Assembly (NCBI RefSeq): GCF_900113325.1
Contig: NZ_FOOY01000006.1
Location: forward strand, 81,208 to 145,207
Origin: Sporolactobacillus nakayamae
GTDB taxonomy: Bacteria; Bacillota; Bacilli; Bacillales; Sporolactobacillaceae
Length of the DNA stretch: 64,000 nt
Direction of reading: 5' to 3'
Notes under the pieces: generated by a model
What the model saw: only the letters and a program-made list of their open reading frames with translations
What the model was told of the DNA's origin: nothing
Database searches by the model: none
Program-made: the position numbers and the translations under genes
Shown: one piece after another, positions 21,864-31,131 of the stretch
Numbering within the stretch: the first letter of the stretch is position 1
Layout: every line of letters begins with the position of its first letter

Positions 21864-23120
21864 TCAAGCAAAAACTCCGGCACCTTCAGCATACAACGGG
21901 TATTTCGCAGTCAATTCATGAACGCGTTTCGACGCTTGATCCAGTGTTTTGTCGTTATCAGGATCCTTCAGCGCGAATGCAATAATGGACGCTGTTTCGT
22001 TCATGTCGACTTCTTTGAATCCTCTCGTTGTTACGGCGGGTGTTCCCATTCGCACACCACTTGTAACAAACGGTTTTTCCGGATCAAAAGGAATCGCGTT
22101 CTTGTTGGTGGTGATTCCGATAGCGTCAAGAACAGCCTCGGCTTTCTTACCGGTAATCCCCAAGTTGCGCATATCCGCAAGAACAAGGTGGTTGTCTGTT
22201 CCACCTGAGACAAGATTAATTCCTTGTTCTTGGAGGGTCGAAGCGAACGCCTTGGCATTGGCGATTATTTGAGCCGCATAGTCCTTAAATTCAGGTTTGA
22301 GCGCTTCACCAAGCGCAACTGCTTTGGCTGCGATGATATGCATTAGCGGTCCGCCTTGAATGCCAGGAAAAATAGACTTATCCAGTTTTTTCGCAAATTC
22401 TTCTTTGCAGATGATCATTCCGCCGCGTGGTCCGCGCAGTGTCTTGTGCGTTGTCGTGGTGACAAAATCCGCATAAGGAACCGGGCTCGGGTGAAGTCCC
22501 GCTGCGACGAGTCCTGCGATATGCGCCATGTCTACCATCAAATAGGCGCCTACACTGTCGGCAATTTCTCGGAATTTCTTGAAGTCGATGATTCGCGGAT
22601 ACGCACTTGCCCCGGCTACGATCAATTTCGGCTTATGTTCCTGAGCCTGTTTAGCCACCTCATCGTAGTCAATAGTTTGCGTATCTTTGGTCACTCCGTA
22701 ATCCACAAAGTTGTAAAGCTGCCCACTGAAGTTCACCGGGCTTCCATGTGTCAAGTGTCCGCCATGGGCAAGCTTCATTCCCAGAACCGTATCTCCCGGT
22801 TTTAAAATGGTTTCATATACCGCCATATTGGCTTGAGCACCTGAATGAGGCTGAACGTTCACATGGTCACCGCCAAACAGTTTAAGCGCGCGATCTCTTG
22901 CAAGATCTTCAACGATATCGACATATTCACAGCCGCCATAATAGCGATGTCCAGGATAGCCTTCTGCATATTTATTGGTGAGAACCGAGCCTGCCGCCTC
23001 GAGTACCGCGGTGCTGACAAAATTCTCCGAGGCAATCAATTCAATTTTATTCCTTTGTCTGCCCAGTTCTTTCTCAATGGCTTCAAATACTTCAGGATCG
23101 TTCGCTTTAATACCCTTCAT
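21864..23120 (-). CDS. glyA: serine hydroxymethyltransferase
   Basis: 418 residues. Interconverts serine and glycine with tetrahydrofolate, the main source of one-carbon units. The PLP lysine is Lys226 in [14 protein letters not shown]. Other marks are [10 protein letters not shown] (27-36), [18 protein letters not shown] and [13 protein letters not shown]. The ATG at 23120 is preceded by a GAGAGGAG-type Shine-Dalgarno. Between ywlG and upp as in B. subtilis. I found no PurR box upstream, although B. subtilis glyA has one. Confidence 0.97.
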   Translation of the reverse strand: MKGIKANDPEVFEAIEKELGRQRNKIELIASENFVSTAVLEAAGSVLTNKYAEGYPGHRYYGGCEYVDIVEDLARDRALKLFGGDHVNVQPHSGAQANMAVYETILKPGDTVLGMKLAHGGHLTHGSPVNFSGQLYNFVDYGVTKDTQTIDYDEVAKQAQEHKPKLIVAGASAYPRIIDFKKFREIADSVGAYLMVDMAHIAGLVAAGLHPSPVPYADFVTTTTHKTLRGPRGGMIICKEEFAKKLDKSIFPGIQGGPLMHIIAAKAVALGEALKPEFKDYAAQIIANAKAFASTLQEQGINLVSGGTDNHLVLADMRNLGITGKKAEAVLDAIGITTNKNAIPFDPEKPFVTSGVRMGTPAVTTRGFKEVDMNETASIIAFALKDPDNDKTLDQASKRVHELTAKYPLYAEGAGVFA

Positions 23121-23263
23121 GAAATGCGTGCAACTCCTCTCAAGTCTAATTCAAGTAAATTTTATCACATTTTATCCATTAACAGTGAATTAAATCGATC
23201 CGGAAAATGACCCAGTTGTAATTTACATGAAAGAAAAAAAGAGATGTAAATTGAAAAGACTGC

Positions 23264-23292
23264 CCAATCGATAACATTTCCAATAGGGCAGC
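23264..23292 (-). terminator. possible ywlG terminator
   Basis: CTGCCC / GGGCAG arms close a hairpin with an imperfect interior, and a T-rich tail follows on the minus strand. About 30 bp after the ywlG stop. Confidence 0.5.
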
Positions 23293-23320
23293 TGCTTATT
23301 TATCTTATCTTTTATTGAAG

Positions 23321-23881
23321 TTATCTTATCTTTTCCGGGTAAACGGCCCGCTCGCCCCCGATTAGTTTTGGACGAGTTCGTGCCATAACTAAATGGGCTT
23401 TGCCAATTTCTTTTATCTCGCTGCGAACCGGAACGGCTACATGCTTGAGATGCATACCAATCAGCGTATCGCCTATGTCCAGACCACCGTTTGCTTGGAT
23501 GTATTCAACAATTACCGGGTCCTCCATATGGTCATAGGCATATGTAGCCATTGAACCGCCTGCATGGCGAATCGGTCTCACCGTTACTTCGTCATAGCCG
23601 CGTTGCTGCGCCACTGTTCGATCGATCACGATCGCACGATTTAAATGTTCACAGCATTGAAACGCGAAATGAACGTTTGTCCGTTCATGCCATTTTACTA
23701 GTGCGGCAAAAATTGAAGCTGCAATCCCCAATGATCCGGATGTACCGATATGCTTCCCTTCTACCTCACTGGTGCTGCACCCGATGACTAGCAGCGTCCG
23801 GTTAGTAAAAGGCATGGCATGCTCAAGATCGACTAATGCTTTGTCAACTGCTTCTGTTAGTTCTGGATCCAATAGTTCCAT
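23321..23881 (-). CDS. ywlG: YwlG family protein (UPF0340)
   Basis: 186 residues, conserved hypothetical of the TIGR01440/UPF0340 family. Recognised by VIGCSTSEVEGKHIGTSGSLGIA (about 32-54), FQCCEHLNRAIV (about 73-84) and HAGGSMATYAYDHM. The cysteine and histidine in CCEHLNRA may be functional but no activity is established. Same position relative to glyA as in B. subtilis. The B. subtilis neighbours ywlE and rpiB (ywlF) are absent here. Confidence 0.88.
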   Translation of the reverse strand: MELLDPELTEAVDKALVDLEHAMPFTNRTLLVIGCSTSEVEGKHIGTSGSLGIAASIFAALVKWHERTNVHFAFQCCEHLNRAIVIDRTVAQQRGYDEVTVRPIRHAGGSMATYAYDHMEDPVIVEYIQANGGLDIGDTLIGMHLKHVAVPVRSEIKEIGKAHLVMARTRPKLIGGERAVYPEKIR

Positions 23882-24072
23882 ATTTAATCCTTCCTTGTGA
23901 GGACATAGTTATCAATGATTCACTCATTATTATAGCAGGTTACACATTTCAGAAGTAAAGAATACGCAATGTCCGACAAGATTCGCGGGGAACAGCTATT
24001 ACCTGGGAAATAATTTGGCGAATAAACGGGGAACAACCTTTTGAACGTCATTTTTCTCGCACATGGCTTTTG

Positions 24073-24642
24073 TTATATATGAAAGTGCAGCAGGAGCTTC
24101 AATCCAAGTGTGAAAAGAATGATGCCGCCTAAAGCTTCGCCATATCTCCCAAAATAGTTTCCCGTTTTCCGCCCAATATAAAAGCCAAACCAGGCCATAC
24201 TCATGCTCGTAAAACCAAACATAAGAATTGCCACCAGTATTTTCGCTCCAAAAAGGCCCATACTAAGTCCAACAGAAAAACTATCAACGCTGACACTCAA
24301 CGCGAAAAGAAGCAGGCTCACATCTGATGAATAGGCTGTCTCAAATCGGCTACGATTTTTTCCGACTAGAGATAGGATCATTTGAATCCCGATCACCAAC
24401 AAAAGCAGCCCCCCAGCCATTTCCGTGATTCCTCCAAGTTGGGCTGATAATAGTTGCCCTAAGGTCATGCCAATGAGCGGCATGAGCATATGAAAAAGGC
24501 CAATCCACATTCCAGCCCATGCCGCCTTCCGCAATCGAAAAACAGTCATGCCCATTCCCATGCAAACTGAAAATGCGTCCATACCCAGTGCAACGGCCAT
24601 TACGCAAAGCGCCAGCCCCTGGTTGATCAGATCCGCAGCCAT
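24073..24642 (-). CDS. mntP: manganese efflux pump MntP
   Basis: 189 residues with six membrane helices in two repeats. Each repeat carries the metal-pathway aspartate: GMDAFSVCMGMG near 20-31 and SVDSFSVGLSMGLFG near 119-133. MntP (YwlD) exports Mn2+ in E. coli and Bacillus. I see no yybP-ykoY (Mn2+ riboswitch) structure in the 260 bp upstream. The ATG follows GGGAGG. Downstream of the tsaC-type gene, as ywlC-ywlD in B. subtilis. Confidence 0.9.
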   Translation of the reverse strand: MAADLINQGLALCVMAVALGMDAFSVCMGMGMTVFRLRKAAWAGMWIGLFHMLMPLIGMTLGQLLSAQLGGITEMAGGLLLLVIGIQMILSLVGKNRSRFETAYSSDVSLLLFALSVSVDSFSVGLSMGLFGAKILVAILMFGFTSMSMAWFGFYIGRKTGNYFGRYGEALGGIILFTLGLKLLLHFHI

Positions 24643-24904
24643 GTCCGTTCCTCCCTCTCGTCCATATGGACAATCTATGCATGTCCATTGGAGAGTAGAA
24701 GATAAAATTCGGTCTAACCTTCCATGAGTTTGGTCTAGCTCCTCTTATTGAGTACCTTGCTGCGCATTTTCCGTATACTGTTCGGAAATCGGATATGAAC
24801 GATGATCCTCCGCCATTCGTGTAAAAAAAAGAGCCGGAGACGTGGCGCCCCCAACCCTTTTCTTCTCTCGATTCACTTTGTACGAAGTCCGTTCGCAGCG
24901 CCGA

Positions 24905-25948
24905 TCACTCAATCACTCTTCCGCCTGCTGCTTTGGACAGTCGATTCATAATCGCTTTGCCTATCCCTGTCTCAGAGAATGTCTCACTATATATAACATT
25001 TACCTTTTTTTGATCGAAATGGCGCAATACATCAAAAAGATTATGCGCTACAGTTTCGGATTCGCTCCGCTTGCCGCAAACAAGGACAACATCCGCGTCA
25101 GGATAGCTGTCTGCATTCTCTTCTGTCGTTAGCACACCAATGCTGCGTCCACTATTTTTTTCAGCTCGGATTAATTCACGAATTCGCTTCTTGCCGGCGG
25201 GCACCAGATACATCGTCGCTTCCGGGGCATAGTGCTTATATTTCATGCCCGGCGCTTTTGGCGCTTGATCCGAACGTGTCAATCCAGGATCATCCGCCAC
25301 CGCGCCTACCGCTTCAATTAACTGTTCTTTGGATATGCCGCCCGGACGAAGAATCGTAATTGGCGTTGTCGTGCAGTCAACTACCGTGGATTCGACACCG
25401 ACACCGGTTTCTCCTCCGTCTAAAATGCCTGCGATGTGACCATCTAAATCATGAAAAACATGATCCGCTCGTGTCGGACTCGGTCGTCCGGAACGGTTGG
25501 CCGATGGGGCAGCAATTGGCAGTCCGGATGCTAGAATCAATGCCCTAGCAACCGGATGACTCGGCATACGAACCGCTACGGTCGACAAACCGGCGGTTAC
25601 TGCGTTCGATACTTCTCCACGCGACGGCAGCACCAGGGTAAGCGGTCCCGGCCAAAACGTGTCGATCAATTTTTGAGCGATCGGGTGAATTTCCGTGCAA
25701 ATCGAGCGAACCTGTTCTAAATTGGCGACATGCACGATCAGTGGATTATCACTGGGTCTTCCCTTGGCTTCATAAATCTTTTGCACAGACTCTCGCAGCT
25801 TTGCATTCCCGCCGAGTCCGTATACGGTTTCGGTAGGAAAAGCGACAATTTCTCCTTGCTGCAGTTTTTCCGCTGCGGCCATAATCTGTGGCGTATGTTC
25901 AAGATCAGGAGCTTCAGGATCCACCCGCCATACTTGTGTTTCTACCAT
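24905..25948 (-). CDS. L-threonylcarbamoyladenylate synthase (Sua5/YwlC)
   Basis: 347 residues. Makes threonylcarbamoyl-AMP for the t6A37 tRNA modification. An N-terminal YrdC domain (about 20-210) carries AFPTETVYGLGGNA, KGRPSDNPLIVHV, WPGPLTLVL, VAVRMPSHPVA and APSANRSGRPSPT. A linker with PKAPGMKYKHYAP and a Rossmann-like C-terminal domain make it the long Sua5 form rather than TsaC. B. subtilis ywlC is at the same locus. A protein-arginine-phosphatase gene is not nearby. Confidence 0.94.
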   Translation of the reverse strand: MVETQVWRVDPEAPDLEHTPQIMAAAEKLQQGEIVAFPTETVYGLGGNAKLRESVQKIYEAKGRPSDNPLIVHVANLEQVRSICTEIHPIAQKLIDTFWPGPLTLVLPSRGEVSNAVTAGLSTVAVRMPSHPVARALILASGLPIAAPSANRSGRPSPTRADHVFHDLDGHIAGILDGGETGVGVESTVVDCTTTPITILRPGGISKEQLIEAVGAVADDPGLTRSDQAPKAPGMKYKHYAPEATMYLVPAGKKRIRELIRAEKNSGRSIGVLTTEENADSYPDADVVLVCGKRSESETVAHNLFDVLRHFDQKKVNVIYSETFSETGIGKAIMNRLSKAAGGRVIE

Positions 25949-26117
25949 TTTCGTTTCCCCTTTTACTAGTTACTGATCCGCTCAGAGAAAGCTTGTCGAT
26001 AGGCAAGCTCTTGGTGCAGATAAAAAGTTTCATAGGCTGGCATTCGTATCACGCACCGGAGATACGTTCACAGGACGTAGTGATCTTCTCTGCATTCATG
26101 AATATTCTCAACGGTGC

Positions 26118-26148
26118 AAACAAGGCCGGATTTCATCCGACCTTGTTT
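26118..26148 (-). terminator. spoIIR terminator (weak tail)
   Basis: AAACAAGG / CCTTGTTT outer stem with inner CCGGAT/ATCCG. The T-tract on the minus strand is only three bases, so efficiency is uncertain. It separates spoIIR from the sua5 gene. Confidence 0.5.
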
Positions 26149-26194
26149 CATTCCGTATACACCATACCATTCAGACAAGCAGTACGCAACGCCT

Positions 26195-27010
26195 TTACCC
26201 CGCAATCGCGTGCCAAGCTCTAGTGAAGAAATCAACAACGAATGAATGAACCTCGACCTTATCGACCGGTTGTGACGAGGGCTCAGATGCTGTTGTTTCA
26301 TTTTGCTGAGGCTGCTGCTTTACCTGTTCGCTCGCCTTTACTGGCTGCGCTGCTTTTTGATCATCGACTTTATCGACCGGTTGTGATGAGGGTTCAGATG
26401 CTGTTGTTACATTTTGCTGAGGCTGCCGTTTCACCTGTTTGTTTGCTTTTACCGGCTGCGCTTCCTTTTGAACATCGACTTTTCCCTGCACCTGTGCCCG
26501 AGGATTTGCTACCGCCTCGCTATTAGAAAAATCTAGGAAGCACAGCGGCGGGAACAGGACGCACCACCAATTCGCCCCTCTTCCATCTCCCAGCGTGACC
26601 ACTAACGCATCGTATTTCCCTGCCGGATAGACAAAAGTACCATACATTTTCGTAGGAAAATCCGCTTGTCCAAGTTTTATTTTATAAGCGCCGTCCGCAT
26701 GCGCCCGCTTTAATGTCTGTTCAACCGTCCGCTTCAGTTCGGGCATATGAGCGCGAATAACTTTTTTTGCCTGATTGGTTGTTTTTAAGTCCTGAACCCA
26801 CTTCGTTATATCTGCGTTCACCGCGTCGCGTACCTGACGCTTCACAACCTGGTCAGCGGGTGAATCACTATTGGCGAGAATGCGTAACCGAATCGCGTTT
26901 TGAGGAATTGGTCCCTTCTGATCCGCTTTCGTTGTGCTATATTGCCAGAAAAAAAATACGAGTACTAGATTAATAGATAATAAGAGCATGAAAACAAATG
27001 ATTTTTTCAC
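26195..27010 (-). CDS. spoIIR: SpoIIR, activator of pro-sigma-E processing
   Basis: 271 residues. Secreted from the forespore to activate the SpoIIGA protease and so sigma-E in the mother cell. An N-terminal signal/anchor VKKSFVFMLLLSINLVLVFFFW precedes the SpoIIR domain with IRLRILANSDSPADQVVKRQVRDAV and NWWCVLFPPLCFLDFSN. The GTG at 27008-27010 is chosen for AAGGAGG nine bases upstream. After the domain there is a Gln/Lys/Pro-rich insert of two 37-residue repeats before the C-terminal VEVHSFVVDFFTRAW. This makes the protein about 45 residues longer than B. subtilis SpoIIR. Confidence 0.92.
   Translation of the reverse strand: MKKSFVFMLLLSINLVLVFFFWQYSTTKADQKGPIPQNAIRLRILANSDSPADQVVKRQVRDAVNADITKWVQDLKTTNQAKKVIRAHMPELKRTVEQTLKRAHADGAYKIKLGQADFPTKMYGTFVYPAGKYDALVVTLGDGRGANWWCVLFPPLCFLDFSNSEAVANPRAQVQGKVDVQKEAQPVKANKQVKRQPQQNVTTASEPSSQPVDKVDDQKAAQPVKASEQVKQQPQQNETTASEPSSQPVDKVEVHSFVVDFFTRAWHAIAG
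26260..26481 (-). repeat. 111-bp tandem duplication within spoIIR
   Basis: Two adjacent 111-bp units encode near-identical 37-residue repeats that begin KVD-VQKEAQPVKA and KVD-DQKAAQPVKA and end in TTASEPSSQPVD. The DNA units differ at a modest number of positions, so the duplication is fairly recent or is under correction. It stays in frame. Confidence 0.85.
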
Positions 27011-27031
27011 AACGCCCGCCTCCTTACCACC

Positions 27032-27061
27032 CATTGTGGACACAGAAGCGGGAAACTAAAC
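27032..27061 (-). promoter_or_regulatory. candidate sigma-F promoter of spoIIR
   Basis: Minus strand: GTTTA (27057-27061), 15 bp, then GTCCACAATG (27032-27041). The -10 is 9 of 10 and the -35 is 4 of 5 against the sigma-F consensus. spoIIR is sigma-F controlled in B. subtilis. Found by eye, without a background estimate. Confidence 0.4.
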
Positions 27062-27074
27062 ATACGGATTCAAA

Positions 27075-27959
27075 TTACGTGTTCGAACAATTTCGGATCA
27101 CAGCCATAACATTGCGGTCATAACCGGAAATATCTTTTTCCACAGACAGAGCTTTGATTTGACTGGTGAATTTGTCACGAACTAAATCGGAAACGTCCCT
27201 TCCTTGAGCAGCCCCAATTTCAAAAGCAGCTATAAAAGATCCTTCTCTTCGCCAAATCGAAGGTATGTCATCAATGATCCGCCGATAGAATTCCAGACCA
27301 TCTGTTCCTCCGAACAACGCTAAATGAGGTTCATAATTTCCAACTGTGTCGTCCAGCCTGCCCATTTCTTCTCGCGTTATATAAGGGGGATTAGAAACAA
27401 GTACATCACATGTTCCATTGTGCAGAGGCGCGAGCAGGTCTCCTTGGCGAAAATCGACGCACGCGCCAAGTGCCGACGCATTCCCCTTGGCGACACCCAA
27501 TGCCTTCTCTGACAAATCGACTGCTGAAATTCGCCAATCCGGATGTTCAAGCGCTAGTGTGATCGCGATCGCCCCGCTGCCGGTGCCGATATCACAAACT
27601 GACGGATGCTTCAGCTCCGGCATATAGCGTTCCACCCATTGCCCGACCCTCCAGACCAGTTCTTCCGTCTCCTGACGCGGGATCAGTACGTCAGGAGTGA
27701 CTTTGAACGTTCGTCCATAGAATGGAGCAGATCCGATCATATACTGAACGGGCGTCCCGAATTGCACGTGGTCCGCGACCCTCGCACGCACCCATGCCGC
27801 ATCCTCATCGTCTATCAGTTCTCTGCGATCGGCAATAAGATCCGTTCGTGAAAGGTTTAATCGGGCGCAAAGCAGAATTTCACCAATATTTTCATCGCGT
27901 TGATGCGCATTTAATAGTGAAGATGCCCAGTTCATCAGTTCATATCTTTTCACAGTCAC
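27075..27959 (-). CDS. prmC: release factor glutamine methyltransferase PrmC
   Basis: 294 residues. Methylates the glutamine of the GGQ motif in RF1/RF2 using SAM. N-terminal helical domain; then [11 protein letters not shown], the SAM motif [17 protein letters not shown] (about 120-136) and the catalytic VSNPPYI (about 188-194). The GTG start overlaps the prfA stop (GTGA), so it is coupled to its own substrate gene, the usual bacterial arrangement. Confidence 0.95.
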   Translation of the reverse strand: MTVKRYELMNWASSLLNAHQRDENIGEILLCARLNLSRTDLIADRRELIDDEDAAWVRARVADHVQFGTPVQYMIGSAPFYGRTFKVTPDVLIPRQETEELVWRVGQWVERYMPELKHPSVCDIGTGSGAIAITLALEHPDWRISAVDLSEKALGVAKGNASALGACVDFRQGDLLAPLHNGTCDVLVSNPPYITREEMGRLDDTVGNYEPHLALFGGTDGLEFYRRIIDDIPSIWRREGSFIAAFEIGAAQGRDVSDLVRDKFTSQIKALSVEKDISGYDRNVMAVIRNCSNT

Positions 27960-29029
27960 TGAGCATCCGCCTGTTCCATTTTCTTCGCTTGATCATCTAA
28001 AATCAGCGCATTTATAATGTCATCTAATTTCCCATTGAGTACTTGATCCAATTGATGGATGGTCAAACCAATCCGATGATCCGTGACACGATTCTGAGAG
28101 AAATTGTAGGTTCGGATGCGTTCTGATCGGTCGCCGGTTCCAACCGCTGACTTCCGCGTCGAATCATAGTGAGCTTGTGCCTCTTTCTGATACTTATCAT
28201 AGACGCGCGCGCGCAGCACCTTCATCGCTTTTTCCTTATTCTTAATCTGTGATCGTTCCTCCTGACAGGAAACCACAATACCCGTCGGAATATGCGTCAA
28301 ACGAATCGCGGACATGGTTGTATTGACGCTTTGACCACCCGGTCCGCTAGAAGCAAATCGATCGACACGGATATCTTTGTCATTAAGATCAACCTCGACT
28401 TCTTGTGCTTCCGGCAAAACCGCGACAGTCGCAGTCGATGAATGCGTGCGTCCACCCGATTCCGTTTCAGGAACGCGCTGCACGCGGTGTGCGCCATTCT
28501 CATATTTTAGTTTCGAAAACGCACCTTTTCCGGAGATCATACACACGATTTCTTTATACCCGCCGATTTCATTGGGATTGGTGTCAATAACTTCAGTTCT
28601 CCATCCTTGCTGCTCGGCGTAACGCGAGTACATGCGGAACAAATCCCCGGCAAAAAGGGCTGCCTCATCGCCGCCGGCAGCACCACGCACCTCAAGAATG
28701 ACATTCCGATCGTCATTCGGATCTTTGGGAATGAGCAGCTGCTTTAATTCTTCTTCTATTCGTGGTCGATCCGACTCAAGGCGGTTGATTTCTTCAAGAA
28801 CCATAGTCTTCATACTCTCATCCAACTGTTCATCGAGCATCGATTCAGCATCGGTTATTTCGGCAATCATTCGTTTGTATTTACGATATACTGAAACAAT
28901 GTCTTGTAAATCAGACTGTTCTTTAGAATATTTACGCAGCTTAGCCGGGTCACCGATCACATCCGGATCAGCAAGAAGTTGATTCAGTTTATCATAGCGT
29001 TCTTCCATGGACTGTATTCGTTCAAACAT
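27956..29029 (-). CDS. prfA: peptide chain release factor 1
   Basis: 357 residues. Terminates translation at UAA and UAG. The GGQ motif is in [25 protein letters not shown]; the upstream domain has [29 protein letters not shown], where the PxT-type codon-recognition region of RF1 is expected just before. The start at 29029 ([15 protein letters not shown]) has GAGGTGG at good distance; the GTG three codons earlier overlaps it. Fused operon with prmC downstream. Confidence 0.95.
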   Translation of the reverse strand: MFERIQSMEERYDKLNQLLADPDVIGDPAKLRKYSKEQSDLQDIVSVYRKYKRMIAEITDAESMLDEQLDESMKTMVLEEINRLESDRPRIEEELKQLLIPKDPNDDRNVILEVRGAAGGDEAALFAGDLFRMYSRYAEQQGWRTEVIDTNPNEIGGYKEIVCMISGKGAFSKLKYENGAHRVQRVPETESGGRTHSSTATVAVLPEAQEVEVDLNDKDIRVDRFASSGPGGQSVNTTMSAIRLTHIPTGIVVSCQEERSQIKNKEKAMKVLRARVYDKYQKEAQAHYDSTRKSAVGTGDRSERIRTYNFSQNRVTDHRIGLTIHQLDQVLNGKLDDIINALILDDQAKKMEQADAQ

Positions 29030-29116
29030 TTCATCCACCTCATCAATTGTATCCGTCTGCGTCCCATTTACTATATTATATCAGTCATTTCATCGTGAAA
29101 AAACAGACGCAAATCA

Positions 29117-29689
29117 TTAGATTGGCGGATGACTGTAACAGTTCCTACAGACTGGGTAGTAGCTTTCATTACCGCCAATTTGAATCTGTTCTCCGGTATA
29201 GACGGGTTTGCCCCTGCCATCAATGCGAAGATTCATCGTCGCCTTATGTTCACAAAACCAGCAAATCGTCTTCATTTCTTCAATTTTGTCCGCATAGAGC
29301 AGCATATATTTGCTTCCCTCAAACAATTCATTTCGGAAATCATTTTTCAGACCAAAACCCATAACGGGAATATGTAACTGATCGACAATGTCCGCAAGCT
29401 GAAGCACATGCGCTTTAGACAGGAATTGCACTTCGTCAATAAGCACGCAGTGAGGCCGCGGACTATAGTCGCTCACAACAGCGAAGAGGTTTGTGGACTC
29501 AAAGACAGGATGCGCCCTCCGTTTAAACCCGATTCGGCTGGAAATTGCGCCGACCTGATCCCGATCATCTATTCCCGGAGTAAATAGCAGAACAGACTTC
29601 CCCTGCTCCTCATAATTGTGAGCGACCTTAATAATTTCAATGGATTTACCACTGTTCATCGCCCCATACTTAAAGAAAAGCTGAGCCAT
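29117..29689 (-). CDS. tdk: thymidine kinase
   Basis: 190 residues, type II bacterial TK. P-loop GAMNSGKS at 9-16, DEVQF (about 85-89) with the lasso segment, and four zinc cysteines as CWFC (about 143-146) and CRNC (about 182-185). Phosphorylates thymidine in salvage. It sits between rpmE and prfA as in B. subtilis. A terminator-like hairpin belonging to repeat copy D lies about 60 bp upstream on the same strand, so tdk probably has its own promoter. Confidence 0.95.
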   Translation of the reverse strand: MAQLFFKYGAMNSGKSIEIIKVAHNYEEQGKSVLLFTPGIDDRDQVGAISSRIGFKRRAHPVFESTNLFAVVSDYSPRPHCVLIDEVQFLSKAHVLQLADIVDQLHIPVMGFGLKNDFRNELFEGSKYMLLYADKIEEMKTICWFCEHKATMNLRIDGRGKPVYTGEQIQIGGNESYYPVCRNCYSHPPI

Positions 29690-29744
29690 TAGTTAGTCGT
29701 CCTTTCATGCAACTGAATTTTCTATAGTGATTTCAGGCTGTGAG

Positions 29745-30365
29745 AAAAACTGGGCAAGCCCAGTCCTTACTTCCGCAGGATGTGATGACTTTCGCGTTGC
29801 ATACAGGACGTATGCGTAATTAGCGAAAGACCCTTACATACGAAAGTTCCATTGCTCCAAATGCGGTTTTGAATCATCAAGCTTGTCTTGAACAAACAGT
29901 TCTATTTCAAGAGTCATTTTGATTCTTGATTAAGTAACGTGGCCGGAATTAAATAAGCGGAGATTTTCCGGCTATTTGCATCATGATGCTTGTTTCACAG
30001 GTAAATAAGGGTAATTTTTCCGCTTATGCACAGAAAAAGCCTCCATTTTCACGCTTTTCGATTCGATAGGCGGAATTTCTCCGTCTATTCAAGCAATTTT
30101 TTCATTCATTTTCTAATTAAGCGGAACTTTTCCGTTTATTTCTAAGATTGGGCGCTTACCTGATCGCCCCAACCGAATCTTATGATCTTATCGTCGTACC
30201 AGCAAGGCAAAAAATGATAAACTTTTGTAAGTAAATAAGGCATTTTATATTTTCATTCAAGCGGGCCAAGCCCAGTCCTTACTTCCGCAGGATGTGATGA
30301 CTTTCGCGTTGCATACAGGACGTATGCGTAATTAGCGAAAGTTCCTTGCATACGAAAGTTCCTTT
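29745..30365 (-). repeat. modular intergenic repeat, copy D (with hairpin modules on both sides)
   Basis: The most complete copy. From left: terminator-like hairpin ACTGGGC/GCCCAGT with T-run on the minus strand (29743-29763); hairpin module (29766-29830); linker with TTGAATCATCAAGCTTG; four palindromes starting near 29947, 30004, 30066 and 30117; end segment TTATCGTCGTACCAGCAAGG (about 30189-30208); then a second hairpin module (30279-30341) almost identical to the first, about 60 bases with very few differences. It fills the tdk-rpmE gap. No gene is seen. Confidence 0.85.
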
Positions 30366-30377
30366 TTTATATGGCAT

Positions 30378-30545
30378 TGGTTCGTGTCTTTATGATATTG
30401 AATCGTCGCTTCGGTTACTCGCTTGCCGCGGGCAGTCCGGGAGCCTCCTTGAACAGACGATTATCTGCGCGTTCTCCCCTGGCCTGCATTCCCGCTTTCG
30501 TGTCTGGATTTATTATCTGGGGTCAGCATGCTCAAAATCATATAC
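30378..30545 (+). repeat. GC-rich intergenic repeat module, copy 1
   Basis: CTCGCTTGCCGCGGGCAGTC, GGAGCCTCC and, further on, TCTCCCCTGGCCTGCATTCC. The same series occurs at about 58032-58160, with a fragment near 12932-12957. It is an imperfect palindrome overall. From memory, similar GC-rich intergenic repeats recur in Bacillaceae genomes, so this module may be widespread. It abuts copy D. Confidence 0.65.
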
Positions 30546-30565
30546 TTTTACTTTTTTTACCTGTT

Positions 30566-30590
30566 AAAAAGCAGGCAGTTGGCTGCCTGC
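30566..30590 (-). terminator. terminator-like hairpin downstream of rpmE
   Basis: Perfect 8-bp stem GCAGGCAG / CTGCCTGC with a TTGG loop; T-run on the minus strand. Probably a second terminator for the rho-rpmE unit. Confidence 0.7.
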
Positions 30591-30626
30591 AATTGATCAT
30601 GTATGCTCGCCTTGTCCTAAAAAAAC

Positions 30627-30678
30627 AAAAACGGCAAATTCCGCACCATTTTTCATCGCACCGGAACACGCCGTTTTT
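30627..30678 (-). terminator. rpmE terminator
   Basis: AAAAACGGC / GCCGTTTTT outer stem with a 34-base, partly paired interior, 23 bp after the rpmE stop. Confidence 0.65.
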
Positions 30679-30700
30679 CTCTCTGGACTTCAAACGAATC

Positions 30701-30946
30701 TTATTTAAGATTATATTTCTGTTTAAACCGATCAACACGTCCGCCTTTGTCAGCGAATTTCTGACGGCCGGTATAGAATGGATGCGAATCGGAACTGATT
30801 TCAACTGTAATTAATGGGTATTCGTTTCCGTCTTCCCATTGAACCGTTTGATTCGATTTCTTCGTTGAACCGCTCAAAAATTTAAATCCAGTACTTGCGT
30901 CCATAAATACAACCTTATGATAGTCAGGATGGATGCCTGCTTTCAT
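30701..30946 (-). CDS. rpmE: 50S ribosomal protein L31, type B
   Basis: 81 residues. The sequence [30 protein letters not shown] and [28 protein letters not shown] marks the type B, cysteine-free form. The zinc-binding CxxC of type A L31 is absent. In B. subtilis the gene at this place downstream of rho is the zinc-containing type A form, and the type B paralog (ytiA) is elsewhere under Zur. So this locus carries the zinc-independent version. The start at 30946 is favoured by AAAGGAG spacing. Confidence 0.93.
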   Translation of the reverse strand: MKAGIHPDYHKVVFMDASTGFKFLSGSTKKSNQTVQWEDGNEYPLITVEISSDSHPFYTGRQKFADKGGRVDRFKQKYNLK

Positions 30947-31131
30947 CTCATTCATCTCCTTTGCGCCCTGATTATTCTCTCAAACCAGAGTCATATAGTG
31001 CCTAATAATATAACGCACAACGAGTATTATAACAGGCAGTCGTGGGGTTTGCAAGCAAGGTCTTACTTGGAAAACCTTGCCATATAGAGTTTTTCTTCAC
31101 TACACCCAAAACAGGGTCAACCTTATCGTCC

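Noticed and set aside
30371-30814. 147-codon plus-strand open frame upstream of and across the rpmE terminators
   Set aside because: Overlaps the GC-rich repeat, two terminators and the rpmE coding strand; not a gene.
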